Shown here: in pieces, positions 34,601 through 47,600 of the stretch
Layout of the letters: the number at the start of each line of letters is the position of its first letter
Numbering within the stretch: position 1 is the first letter of the stretch
Assembly (NCBI GenBank): GCA_040954595.2
Contig: CM082587.2
Coordinates: forward strand, 11,098,001 to 11,162,000
DNA from: Balanoglossus misakiensis
Lineage: Eukaryota > Hemichordata
Length of the DNA stretch: 64,000 bases
Direction: 5' to 3'
Position numbers and translations under genes: made by a program
The notes under the pieces: model-generated
Seen by the model: only the letters and a program-made list of their open reading frames with translations
Told to the model about the DNA's origin: nothing
Database searches by the model: none

Positions 34601-35100
34601 GGCGACACTCAGGCTTCACTTACAAAAAGTGGAACATATAATAGCTACATTGGTAGGCTGAAAGCTTACTTCCTGAGACTGTTTGTGCCAATGACGGGTA
34701 AGACCGCTTATGAAGTGGTGACCTAAGACAGGCGACACGCAGGCTTCACTTACAAAAAGTGGAAAATATAATAGCTACATTGGTAGGCTGAAAGCTTACT
34801 TCCTGAGACTGTTTGTGCCCAGGACGGGTAAGACCGCTTATGAAGTGGTGACCTAAGACAGGCGACACTCAGGCTTCACTTACAAAAAGTGGAAAATATA
34901 ATAGCTACATTGGTAGGCTGAAAGCTTACTTCCTGAGACTGTTTGTGCCAATAACGGGTAAGACCTCTTATGAAGTGGTGACCTAAGACAGGCGACACTC
35001 AGGCTTCACTTACAAAAAGTGGAAAATATAAATGCTACATTGGTAGGCTGAAAGCTTACTTCCTGAGACTGTTTGTGCCAATGACGGGTATGACCGTTTA
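28680..35100 (+). repeat. 13-monomer (1690-bp) higher-order repeat family
   Basis: Blocks at about 28.68-30.12, 30.37-31.81 and 33.75-35.19 kb share an ordered marker series: TGTACCAATGAC with AATACCGTTTA, GAAGTGGGGACC, GGGTTAGACC, AAATACAATAGC, AATAACGGG with GGAATATATAAATGC, GCCCAGGACGG, and GGTATGACCGTTTA. The GAAGTGGGG marker is at 28992, 30682 and 34062, giving offsets of 1690 and 3380 bp. Confidence 0.85.
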
Positions 35101-35639
35101 TGAAGTGGTGACCTAAGACAGGCGACACTCAGGCTTCACTTACAAAAAGTGGAAAATATAATAGCTACATTGGTAGGCTGAAAGCTTACTTCCTGAGACT
35201 GTTTGTGCCAATGATGGGTAAGACCTCTCATGAAGTGGTGACCTAAGACAGGCGACACTCAGGCTTCACTTACAAAAAGTGGAAAATATAATAGCTACAT
35301 TGGTAGGCTGAAAGCTTACTTCCTGAGACTGTTTGTGCCAATGACGGGTAAGACCGCTTATGAAGTGGTGACCTAAGACAGGCGACAGTCAGGCTTCACT
35401 TACAAAAAGTGGAAAATATAATAGCTACATTGGTAGGCTGAAAGCTTACTTCATGAGACTGTTTGTGCCAATGACGGGTATGACCTCTTATGAAGTGGTG
35501 ACCTAAGACAGGCGACACTCAGGCTTCACTTACAAAAAGTGGAAAATATAATAGCTACATTGGTAGGCTGAAAGCTTACTTCCTGAGACTGTTTGTACCA
35601 ATGACGGGTAAGACCGTTTATGAAGTGGTGACCTAAGAC

Positions 35640-38600
35640 AGGCGACAGTCAGGCTTCACTTACAAAAAGTGGAAAATATAATAGCTACATTGGTAGGCTG
35701 AAAGCTTACTTCCTGAGACTGTTTGTGCCTAGGACGGGTAAGACCGCTTATGAAGTGGTGACCTAAGACAGGCGACACTCAGGCTTCACTTACAAAAAGT
35801 GGAAAATATAATAGCTACATTGGTAGGCTGAAAGCTTACTTCCTGAGACTGTTTGTGCCAATAACGGGTAAGACCTCTTATGAAGTGGTGACCTAAGACA
35901 GGCGACACTCAGGCTTCACTTACAAAAAGTGGAAAATATAAATGCTACATTGGTAGGCTGAAAGCTTACTTCCTGAGACTGTTTGTGCCAATGACGGGTA
36001 AGACCTCTTATGAAGTGGTGACCTAAGACAGGCGACACTCAGGCTTCACTTATAAAAAGTGGAAAATATAATAGCTACATTGGTAGGCTGAAAGCTTACT
36101 TCCTGAGACTGTTTGTGCCAATGACGGGTAAGACCGCTTATGAAGTGGTGACCTAAGACAGGCGACACGCAGGCTTCACTTACAAAAAGTGGAAAATATA
36201 ATAGCTACATTGGTAGGCTGAAAGCTTACTTCCTGAGACTGTTTGTGCCCAGGACGGGTAAGACCGCTTATGAAGTGGTGACCTAAGACAGGCGACACTC
36301 AGGCTTCACTTACAAAAAGTGGAAAATATAATAGCTACATTGGTAGGCTGAAAGCTTACTTCCTGAGACTGTTTGTGCCAATAACGGGTAAGACCTCTTA
36401 TGAAGTGGTGACCTAAGACAGGCGACACTCAGGCTTCACTTACAAAAAGTGGAAAATATAAATGCTACATTGGTAGGCTGAAAGCTTACTTCCTGAGACT
36501 GTTTGTGCCAATGACGGGTATGACCGTTTATGAAGTGGTGACCTAAGACAGGCGACACTCAGGCTTCACTTACAAAAAGTGGAAAATATAATAGCTACAT
36601 TGGTAGGCTGAAAGCTTACTTCCTGAGACTGTTTGTGCCAATGATGGGTAAGACCTCTCATGAAGTGGTGACCTAAGACAGGCGACACTCAGGCTTCACT
36701 TACAAAAAGTGGAAAATATAATAGCTACATTGGTAGGCTGAAAGCTTACTTCCTGAGACTGTTTGTGCCAATGACGGGTAAGACCGCTTATGAAGTGGTG
36801 ACCTAAGACAGGCGACAGTCAGGCTTCACTTACAAAAAGTGGAAAATATAATAGCTACATTGGTAGGCTGAAAGCTTACTTCCTGAGACTGTTTGTGCCA
36901 ATGACGGGTATGACCTCTTATGAAGTGGTGACCTAAGACAGGCGACACTCAGGCTTCACTTACAAAAAGTGGAAAATATAATAGCTACATTGGTAGGCTG
37001 AAAGCTTACTTCCTGAGACTGTTTGTACCAACGACGGGTAAGACCGTTTATGAAGTGGTGACCTAAGACAGGCGACAGTCACGCTTCACTTACAAAAAGT
37101 GGAAAATATAATAGCTACATTGGTAGGCTGAAAGCTTACTTCCTGAGACTGTTTGTGCCCAGGACGGGTAAGACCGCTTATGAAGTGGTGACCTAAGACA
37201 GGCGACACTCAGGCTTCACTTACAAAAAGTGGAAAATATAATAGCTACATTGGTAGGCTGAAAGCTTACTTCCTGAGACTGTTTGTGCCAATAACGGGTA
37301 AGACCTCTTATGAAGTGGTGACCTAAGACAGGCGACACTCAGGCTTCACTTACAAAAAGTGGAAAATATAAATGCTACATTGGTAGGCTGAAAGCTTACT
37401 TCCTGAGACTGTTTGTGCCAATGACGGGTAAGACCTCTTATGAAGTGGTGACCTAAGACAGGCGACACTCAGGCTTCACTTACAAAAAGTGGAAAATATA
37501 ATAGCTACATTGGTAGGCTGAAAGCTAACTTCCTGAGACTGTTTGTGCCAATGACGGGTAAGACCTCTCATGAAGTGGTGACCTAAGACAGGCGACACTC
37601 AGGCTTCACTTACAAAAAGTGGAAAATATAATAGCTACATTGGTAGGCTGAAAGCTTACTTCCTGAGACTGTTTGTGCCAATGACGGGTAAGACCGCTTA
37701 TGAAGTGGTGACCTAAGACAGGCGACAGTCAGGCTTCACTTACAAAAAGTGGAAAATATAATAGCTACATTGGTAGGCTGAAAGCTTACTTCCTGAGACT
37801 GTTTGTGCCAATGACGGGTATGACCTCTTATGAAGTGGTGACCTAAGACAGGCGACACTCAGGCTTCACTTACAAAAAGTGGAAAATATAATAGCTACAT
37901 TGGTAGGCTGAAAGCTTACTTCCTGAGACTGTTTGTACCAATGACGGGTAAGACCGTTTATGAAGTGGTGACCTAAGACAGGCGACAGTCACGCTTCACT
38001 TACAAAAAGTGGAAAATATAATAGCTACATTGGTAGGCTGAAAGCTTACTTCCTGAGACTGTTTGTGCCCAGGACGGGTAAGACCGCTTATGAAGTGGTG
38101 ACCTAAGACAGGCGACACTCAGGCTTCACTTACAAAAAGTGGAAAATATAATAGCTACATTGGTAGGCTGAAAGCTTACTTCCTGAGACTGTTTGTGCCA
38201 ATAACGGGTAAGACCTCCTATGAAGTGGTGACCTAAGACAGGCGACACTCAGGCTTCACTTACAAAAAGTGGAAAATATAAATGCTACATTGGTAGGCTG
38301 AAAGCTTACTTCCTGAGACTGTTTGTGCCAATGACGGGTAAGACCTCTTATGAAGTGGTGACCTAAGACAGGCGACACTCAGGCTTCACTTACAAAAAGT
38401 GGAAAATATAATAGCTACATTGGTAGGCTGAAAGCTAACTTCCTGAGACTGTTTGTGCCAATGACGGGTAAGACCGCTTATGAAGTGGTGACCTAAGACA
38501 GGCGACAGTCAGGCTTCACTTACAAAAAGTTGAAAATATAATAGCTACATTGGTAGGCTGAAAGCTTACTTCCTGAGACTGTTTGTGCCAATGACGGGTA

Positions 38601-41600
38601 ACACCGCTTATGAAATGTTGACCTAAGAAAGGCGACAGTCAGGCTTCACTTACAAAAAGTGGAAAATATAATAGCTACATTGGTAGGCTGAAAGCTTACT
38701 TCCTGAGACTGTTTGTGGCAATGACGGGTAAGACCTCTTATGAAGTGGTGACCTAAGACAGGCGACACTCAGGCTTCACTTACAAAAAGTGGAAAATATA
38801 ATAGCTACATTGGTAGGCTGAAAGCTTACTTCCTGAGACTGTTTGTGCCAATGACGGGTAAGACCGTTTATGAAGTGGTGACCTAAGACAGGCGACACTC
38901 AGGCTTCACTTACAAAAAGTGGAAAATATAATAGCTACATTGGTAGGCTGAAAGCTTACTTCCTGAGACTGTTTGTGCCAATGACGGGTAAGACCTCTTA
39001 TGAAGTGGTGACCTAAGACAGGCGACACTCAGGCTTCACTTACAAAAAGTGGAAAATATAATAGCTACATTGGTAGGCTGAAAGCTTACTTCCTGAGACT
39101 GTTTGTGCCAATGACGGGTAAGTCCGCTTATGAAGTGGTGACCTAAGACAGGCGACACGCAGGCTTCACTTACAAAAAGTGGAAAATATAATAGCTACAT
39201 TGGTAGGCTGAAAGCTTACTTCCTGAGACTGTTTGTGCCAATGACGGGTAAGACCGCTTATGAAGTGGTGACCTAAGACAGGCGACACTCAGGCTTCACT
39301 TACAAAAAGTGGAAAATACAATAGCTACATTGGTAGGCTGAAAGCTTACTTCCTGAGACTGTTTGTGCCAATAACGGGTAAGACCTCTTATGAAGTGGTG
39401 ACCTAAGACAGGCGACACTCAGGCTTCACTTACAAAAAGTGGAATATATAAATGCTACATTGGTAGGCTGAAAGCTTACTTCCTGAGACTGTTTGTGCCA
39501 ATGACGGGTAAGACCTCTTATGAAGTGGTGACCTAAGACAGGCGACACTCAGGCTTCACTTACAAAAAGTGGAAAATATAATAGCTACATTGGTAGGCTG
39601 AAAGCTTACTTCCTGAGACTGTTTGTGCCAATGACGGGTAAGACCGCTTATGAAGTGGTGACCTAAGACAGGCGACACGCAGGCTTCACTTACAAAAAGT
39701 GGAAAATATAATAGCTACATTGGTAGGCTGAAAGCTTACTTCCTGAGACTGTTTGTGCCCAGGACGGGTAAGACCGCTTATGAAGTGGTGACCTAAGACA
39801 GGCGACACTCAGGCTTCACTTACAAAAAGTGGAAAATATAATAGCTACATTGGTAGGCTGAAAGCTTACTTCCTGAGACTGTTTGTGCCAATAACGGGTA
39901 AGACCTCTTATGAAGTGGTGACCTAAGACAGGCGACACTCAGGCTTCACTTACAAAAAGTGGAAAATATAAATGCTACATTGGTAGGCTGAAAGCTTACT
40001 TCCTGAGACTGTTTGTGCCAATGACGGGTATGACCGTTTATGAAGTGGTGACCTAAGACAGGCGACACTCAGGCTTCACTTACAAAAAGTGGAAAATATA
40101 ATAGCTACATTGGTAGGCTGAAAGCTTACTTCCTGAGACTGTTTGTGCCAATGATGGGTAAGACCTCTCATGAAGTGGTGACCTAAGACAGGCGACACTC
40201 AGGCTTCACTTACAAAAAGTGGAAAATATAATAGCTACATTGGTAGGCTGAAAGCTTACTTCCTGAGACTGTTTGTGCCAATGACGGGTAAGACCGCTTA
40301 TGAAGTGGTGACCTAAGACAGGCGACAGTCAGGCTTCACTTACAAAAAGTGGAAAATATAATAGCTACATTGGTAGGCTGAAAGCTTACTTCATGAGACT
40401 GTTTGTGCCAATGACGGGTATGACCTCTTATGAAGTGGTGACCTAAGACAGGCGACACTCAGGCTTCACTTACAAAAAGTGGAAAATATAATAGCTACAT
40501 TGGTAGGCTGAAAGCTTACTTCCTGAGACTGTTTGTACCAATGACGGGTAAGACCGTTTATGAAGTGGTGACCTAAGACAGGCGACAGTCACGCTTCACT
40601 TACAAAAAGTGGAAAATATAATAGCTACATTGGTAGGCTGAAAGCTTACTTCCTGAGACTGTTTGTGCCCAGGACGGGTAAGACCGCTTATGAAGTGGTG
40701 ACCTAAGACAGGCGACACTCAGGCTTCACTTACAAAAAGTGGAAAATATAATAGCTACATTGGTAGGCTGAAAGCTTACTTCCTGAGACTGTTTGTGCCA
40801 ATAACGGGTAAGACCTCTTATGAAGTGGTGACCTAAGACAGGCGACACTCAGGCTTCACTTACAAAAAGTGGAAAATATAAATGCTACATTGGTAGGCTG
40901 AAAGCTTACTTCCTGAGACTGTTTGTGCCAATGACGGGTAAGACCTCTTATGAAGTGGTGACCTAAGACAGGCGACACTCAGGCTTCACTTACAAAAAGT
41001 GGAAAATATAATAGCTACATTGGCAGGCTGAAAGCTTACTTCCTGAGACTGTTTGTGCCAATGACGGGTAAGACCGCTTATGAAGTGGTGACCTAAGACC
41101 TGGCGACACTCAGCTTCACTTACAAGAAGTGGAAAATATAATAGCTACATTGGTAGGCTGAAAGCTTACTTCCTGAGACTGTTTGTGCCAATGACGGGTA
41201 AGACCGCTTATGAATTGGTGACCTAAGACAGGCCACAGTCAGGCTTCACTTACAAAAAGTGGAAAATATAATAGCTACATTGGTAGGCTGAAAGCTAACT
41301 TCCTGAGACTGTTTGTGCCAATGACGGGTAAGACCGCTTATGAAGTGGTGACCTAAGACAGGCGACAGTCAGGCTTCACTTACAAAAAGTTGAAAATATA
41401 ATAGCTACATTGGTAGGCTGAAAGCTTACTTCCTGAGACTGTTTGTGCCAATGACGGGTAAGACCGTTTATGAAGTGGTGACCTAAGACAGGCGACACTC
41501 AGGCTTCACTTACAAAAAGTGGAAAATATAATAGCTACATTGGTAGGCTGAAAGCTTACTTCCTGAGACTGTTTGTGCCAATGACGGGTAAGACCTCTTA

Positions 41601-44600
41601 TGAAGTGGTGACCTAAGACAGGCGACACTCAGGCTTCACTTACAAAAAGTGGAAAATATAATAGCTACATTGGTAGGCTGAAAGCTTACTTCCTGAGACT
41701 GTTTGTGCCAATGACGGGTAAGTCCGCTTATGAAGTGGTGACCTAAGACAGGCGACAGTCAGGCTTCACTTACAAAAAGTGGAAAATATAATAGCTACAT
41801 TGGTAGGCTGAAAGCTTACTTCCTGAGACTGTTTGTGCCAATGACGGGTATGACCTCTTATGAAGTGGTGACCTAAGACAGGCGACAGTCACGCTTCACT
41901 TACAAAAAGTGGAAAATATAATAGCTACATTGGTAGGCTGAAAGCTTACTTCCTGAGACTGTTTGTGCCAATGACGGGTAAGACCGCTTATGAAGTGGGG
42001 ACCTAAGACAGGCGACAGTCAGGCTTCACTTACAAAAAGTGGAAAATATAATAGCTACATTGGTAGGCTGAAAGCTTACTTCCTGAGACTGTTTGTGCCA
42101 ATGACGGGTTAGACCGCTTATGAAGTGGTGACCTAAGACAGGCGACACTCAGGCTTCACTTACAAAAAGTGGAAAATATAATAGCTACATTGGTAGGCTG
42201 AAAGCTTACTTCCTGAGACTGTTTGTGCCAATGACGGGTAAGACCGCTTATGAAGTGGTGACCTAAGACAGGCGACACTCAGGCTTCACTTACAAAAAGT
42301 GGAGAATACAATATCTACATTGGTAGGCTGAAAGCTTACTTCCTGAGACTGTTTGTGCCAATAACGGGTAAGACCTCTTATGAAGTGGTGACCTAAGACA
42401 GGCGACACTCAGGCTTCACTTACAAAAAGTGGAATATATAAATGCTACATTGGTAGGCTGAAAGCTTACTTCCTGAGACTGTTTGTGCCAATGACGGGTA
42501 AGACCTCTTATGAAGTGGTGACCTAAGACAGGCGACACTCAGGCTTCACTTACAAAAAGTGGAAAATATAATAGCTACATTGGTAGGCTGAAAGCTTACT
42601 TCCTGAGACTGTTTGTGCCAATGACGGGTAAGACCGCTTATGAAGTGGTGACCTAAGACAGGCGACACTCAGGCTTCACTTACAAAAAGTGGAAAATATA
42701 ATAGCTACATTGGTAGGCTGAAAGCTTACTTCCTGAGACTGTTTGTACCAATGACGGGTAATACCGTTTATGAAGTGGTGACCTAAGACAGGCGACAGTC
42801 ACGCTTCACTTACAAAAAGTGGAAAATATAATAGCTACATTGGTAGGCTGAAAGCTTACTTCCTGAGACTGTTTGTGCCAATAACGGGTAAGACCTCTTA
42901 TGAAGTGGTGACCTAAGACAGGCGACACTCAGGCTTCACTTACAAAAAGTGGAAAATATAAATGCTACATTGGTAGGCTGAAAGCTAACTTCCTGAGACT
43001 GTTTGTGCCAATGACGGGTAAGACCGCTTATGAAGTGGTGACCTAAGACAGGCGACAGTCAGGCTTCACTTACAAAAAGTTGAAAATATAATAGCTACAT
43101 TGGTAGGCTGAAAGCTTACTTCCTGAAACTGTTTGTGCCAATGACGGGTAAGAACGCTTATGAAATGGTGACCTAAGAAAGGCGACAGTCAGGCTTCACT
43201 TACAAAAAGTGGAAAATATAATAGCTACATTGGTAGGCTGAAAGCTTACTTCCTGAGACTGTTTGTGGCAATGACGGGTAAGACCTCTTATGAAGTGGTG
43301 ACCTAAGACAGGCGACACTCAGGCTTCACTTACAAAAAGTGGAAAATATAATAGCTACATTGGTAGGCTGAAAGCTTACTTCCTGAGACTGTTTGTGCCA
43401 ATGACGGGTAAGACCGTTTATGAAGTGGTGACCTAAGACAGGCGACACTCAGGCTTCACTTACAAAAAGTGGAAAATATAATAGCTACATTGGTAGGCTG
43501 AAAGCTTACTTCCTGAGACTGTTTGTGCCAATGACGGGTAAGACCTTTTATGAAGTGGTGACCTAAGACAGGCGACACTCAGGCTTCACTTACAAAAAGT
43601 GGAAAATATAATAGCTACATTGGTAGGCTGAAAGCTTACTTCCTGAGACTGTTTGTGCCAATGACGGGTAAGTCCGCTTATGAAGTGGTGACCTAAGACA
43701 GGCGACAGTCAGGCTTCACTTACAAAAAGTGGAAAATATAATAGCTACATTGGTAGGCTGAAAGCTTACTTCCTGAGACTGTTTGTGCCAATGACGGGTA
43801 TGACCTCTTATGAAGTGGTGACCTAAGACAGGCGACACTCAGGCTTCACTTACAAAAAGTGGAAAATATAATAGCTACATTGGTAGGCTGAAAGCTTACT
43901 TCCTGAGACTGTTTGTACCAATGACGGGTAATACCGTTTATGAAGTGGTGACCTAAGACAGGCGACAGTCACGCTTCACTTACAAAAAGTGGAAAATATA
44001 ATAGCTACATTGGTAGGCTGAAAGCTTACTTCCTGAGACTGTTTGTGCCAATGACAGGTAAGACCGCTTATGAAGTGGGGACCTAAGACAGGCGACCGTC
44101 AGGCTTCACTTACAAAAAGTGGAAAATATAATAGCTACATTGGTAGGCTGAAAGCTTACTTCCTGAGACTGTTTGTGCCAATGACGGGTTAGACCGCTTA
44201 TGAAGTGGTGACCTAAGACAGGCGACACTCAGGCTTCACTTACAAAAAGTGGAAAATATAATAGCTACATTGGTAGGCTGAAAGCTTACTTCCTGAGACT
44301 GTTTGTGCCAATGACGGGTAAGACCGCTTATGAAGTGGTGACCTAAGACAGGCGACACTCAGGCTTCACTTACAAAAAGTGGAAAATACAATAGCTACAT
44401 TGGTAGGCTGAAAGCTTACTTCCTGAGACTGTTTGTGCCAATAACGGGTAAGACCTCTTATGAAGTGGTGACCTAAGACAGGCTACACTCAGGCTTCACT
44501 TACAAAAAGTGGAATATATAAATGCTACATTGGTAGGCTGAAAGCTTACTTCCTGAGACTGTTTGTGCCAATGACGGGTAAGACCTCTTATGAAGTGGTG

Positions 44601-47600
44601 ACCTAAGACAGGCGACACTCAGGCTTCACTTACAAAAAGTGGAAAATATAATAGCTACATTGGTAGGCTGAAAGCTTACTTCCTGAGACTGTTTGTGCCA
44701 ATGACGGGTAAGACCGCTTATGAAGTGGTGACCTAAGACAGGCGACACTCAGGCTTCACTTACAAAAAGTGGAAAATATAATAGCTACATTGGTAGGCTG
44801 AAAGCTTACTTCCTGAGACTGTTTGTGCCCAGGACGGGTAAGACCGCTTATGAAGTGGTGACCTAAGACAGGCGACACTCAGGCTTCACTTACAAAAAGT
44901 GGAAAATATAATAGCTACATTGGTAGGCTGAAAGCTTACTTCCTGAGACTGTTTGTGCCAATAACGGGTAAGACCTCTTATGAAGTGGTGACCTAAGACA
45001 GGCGACACACAGGCTTCACTTACAAAAAGTGGAAAATATAAATGCTACATTGGTAGGCTGAAAGCTTACTTCCTGAGACTGTTTGTGCCAATGACGGGTA
45101 AGACCGTTTATGAAGTGGTGACCTAAGACAGGCGACACTCAGGCTTCACTTACAAAAAGTGGAAAATATAATAGCTACATTGGTAGGCTGAAAGCTTACT
45201 TCCTGAGTCTGTTTGTGCCAATGATGGGTAAGACCTCTCATGAAGTGGTGCCCTAAGACAGGCGACACTCAGGCTTCACTTACAAAAAGTGGAAAATATA
45301 ATAGCTACATTGGTAGGCTGAAAGCTTACTTCCTGAGACTGTTTGTGCCAATGACGGGTAAGACCGCTTATGAAGTGGTGACTTAAGACAGGCGACAGTC
45401 AGGCTTCACTTACAAAAAGTGGAAAATATAATAGCTACATTGGTAGGCTGAAAGCTTACTTCCTGAGACTGTTTGTGCCAATGACGGGTATGACCTCTTA
45501 TGAAGTGGTGACCTAAGACAGGCGACACTCAGGCTTCACTTACAAAAAGTGGAAAATATAATAGCTACATTGGTAGGCTGAAAGCTTACTTCCTGAGACT
45601 GTTTGTACCAATGACGGGTAAGACCGTTTATGAAGTGGTGACCTAAGACAGGCGACAGTCACGCTTCACTTACAAAAAGTGGAAAATATAATAGCTACAT
45701 TGGTAGGCTGAAAGCTTACTTCCTGAGACTGTTTGTGCCCAGGACGGGTAAGACCGCTTATGAAGTAGTGACCTAAGACAGGCGACACTCAGGCTTCACT
45801 TACAAAAAGTGGAAAATATAATAGCTACATTGGTAGGCTGAAAGCTTACTTCCTGAGACTGTTTGTGCCAATAACGGGTAAGACCTCTTATGAAGTGGTG
45901 ACCTAAGACAGGCGACACTCAGGCTTCACTTACAAAAAGTGGAAAATATAAATGCTACATTGGTAGGCTGAAAGCTTACTTCCTGAGACTGTTTGTGCCA
46001 ATGACGGGTAAGACCTCTTATGAAGTGGTGACCTAAGACAGGCGACACTCAGGCTTCACTTACAAAAAGTGGAAAATATAATAGCTACATTGGTAGGCTG
46101 AAAGCTTACTTCCTGAGACTGTTTGTGCCAATGACGGGTAAGACCGCTTATGAAGTGGTGACCTAAGACAGGCGACACTCAGCTTCACTTACAAAAAGTG
46201 GAAAATATAATAGCTACATTGGTAGGCTGAAAGCTTACTTCCTGAGACTGTTTGTGCCAATGACGGGTAAGACCGCTTATGAAGTGGTGACCTAAGACAG
46301 GCGACACTCAGCTTCACTTACAAAAAGTGGAAAATAGCTACATTGGTAGGCTGAAAGCTTACTTCCTGAGACTGTTTGTGCCAATGACGGGTAAGACCGC
46401 TTATGAATTGGTGACCTAAGACAGGCGACACTCAGGCGTCACTTACAAAAAGTGGAAAATATAATAGCTACATTGGTTGGCTGAAAGCTTACTTCCTGAG
46501 ACTGTTTGTGCCAATGACGGGTAAGACATCTTATGAAGTGGTGACCTAAGACAGGCGACACTCAGGCTTCACTTACAAAAAGTGGAAACTATAATAGCTA
46601 CATTGGTAGGCTGAAAGCTTACTTCCTGAGACTGTTTGTGCCAATGACGGGTAAGACCGCTTATGAAGTGGGGACCTAAGACAGGCGACAGTCAGGCTTC
46701 ACTTACAAAAAGTGGAAAATATAATAGCTAAATTGGTAGGCTGAAAGATTACTTCCTGAGACTGTTTGTGCCAATGACGGGTAAGACCGCTTATGAAGTG
46801 GTGACCTAAGACAGGCGACACTCAGGCTTCACTTACAAAAAGTGGAAAATATAATAGCTACATTGGTAGGCTGAAAGATTACTTCCTGAGACTGTTTGTG
46901 CCAATGACGGGTAAGACCGCGCTTATGAAGTGGTGACCTAAGACAGGTGACACTCAGGCTTCACTTACAAAAAGTGTAAAATATAATAGCTACATTGGTA
47001 GGCTGAAAGCTTACTTCCTGAGACTGTTTGTGCCAATGACGGGTAAGACCGTTTATGAAGTGGTGATCTAAGACAGGCGACAGTCAGGCTTCACTTACAA
47101 AACGTGGAAAATATAATAGCTACATTGGTAGGCTGAAAGCTTACTTCCTGAGACTGTTTGTGCCCAGGACGGGTAAGACCGCTTATGAAGTGGTGACCTA
47201 AGACAGGCGACACTCAGGCTTCACTTACAAAAAGTGGAAAATATAATAGCTACATTGGTAGGCTGAAAGCTTACTTCCTGAGACTGTTTGTGCCAATAAC
47301 GGGTAAGACCTCTTATGAAGTGGTGACCTAAGACAGGCGACACACAGGCTTCACTTACAAAAAGTGGAAAATATAAATGCTACATTGGTAGGCTGAAAGC
47401 TTACTTCCTGAGACTGTTTGTGCCAATGACGGGTAAGACCTCTTATGAAGTGGTGACCTAAGACAGGCGACACTCAGGCTTCACTTATAAAAAGTGGAAA
47501 ATATAATAGCTACATTGGTAGGCTGAAAGCTTACTTCCTGAGACTGTTTGTGCCAATGACGGGTAAGACCGCTTATGAAGTGGTGACCTAAGACAGGCGA

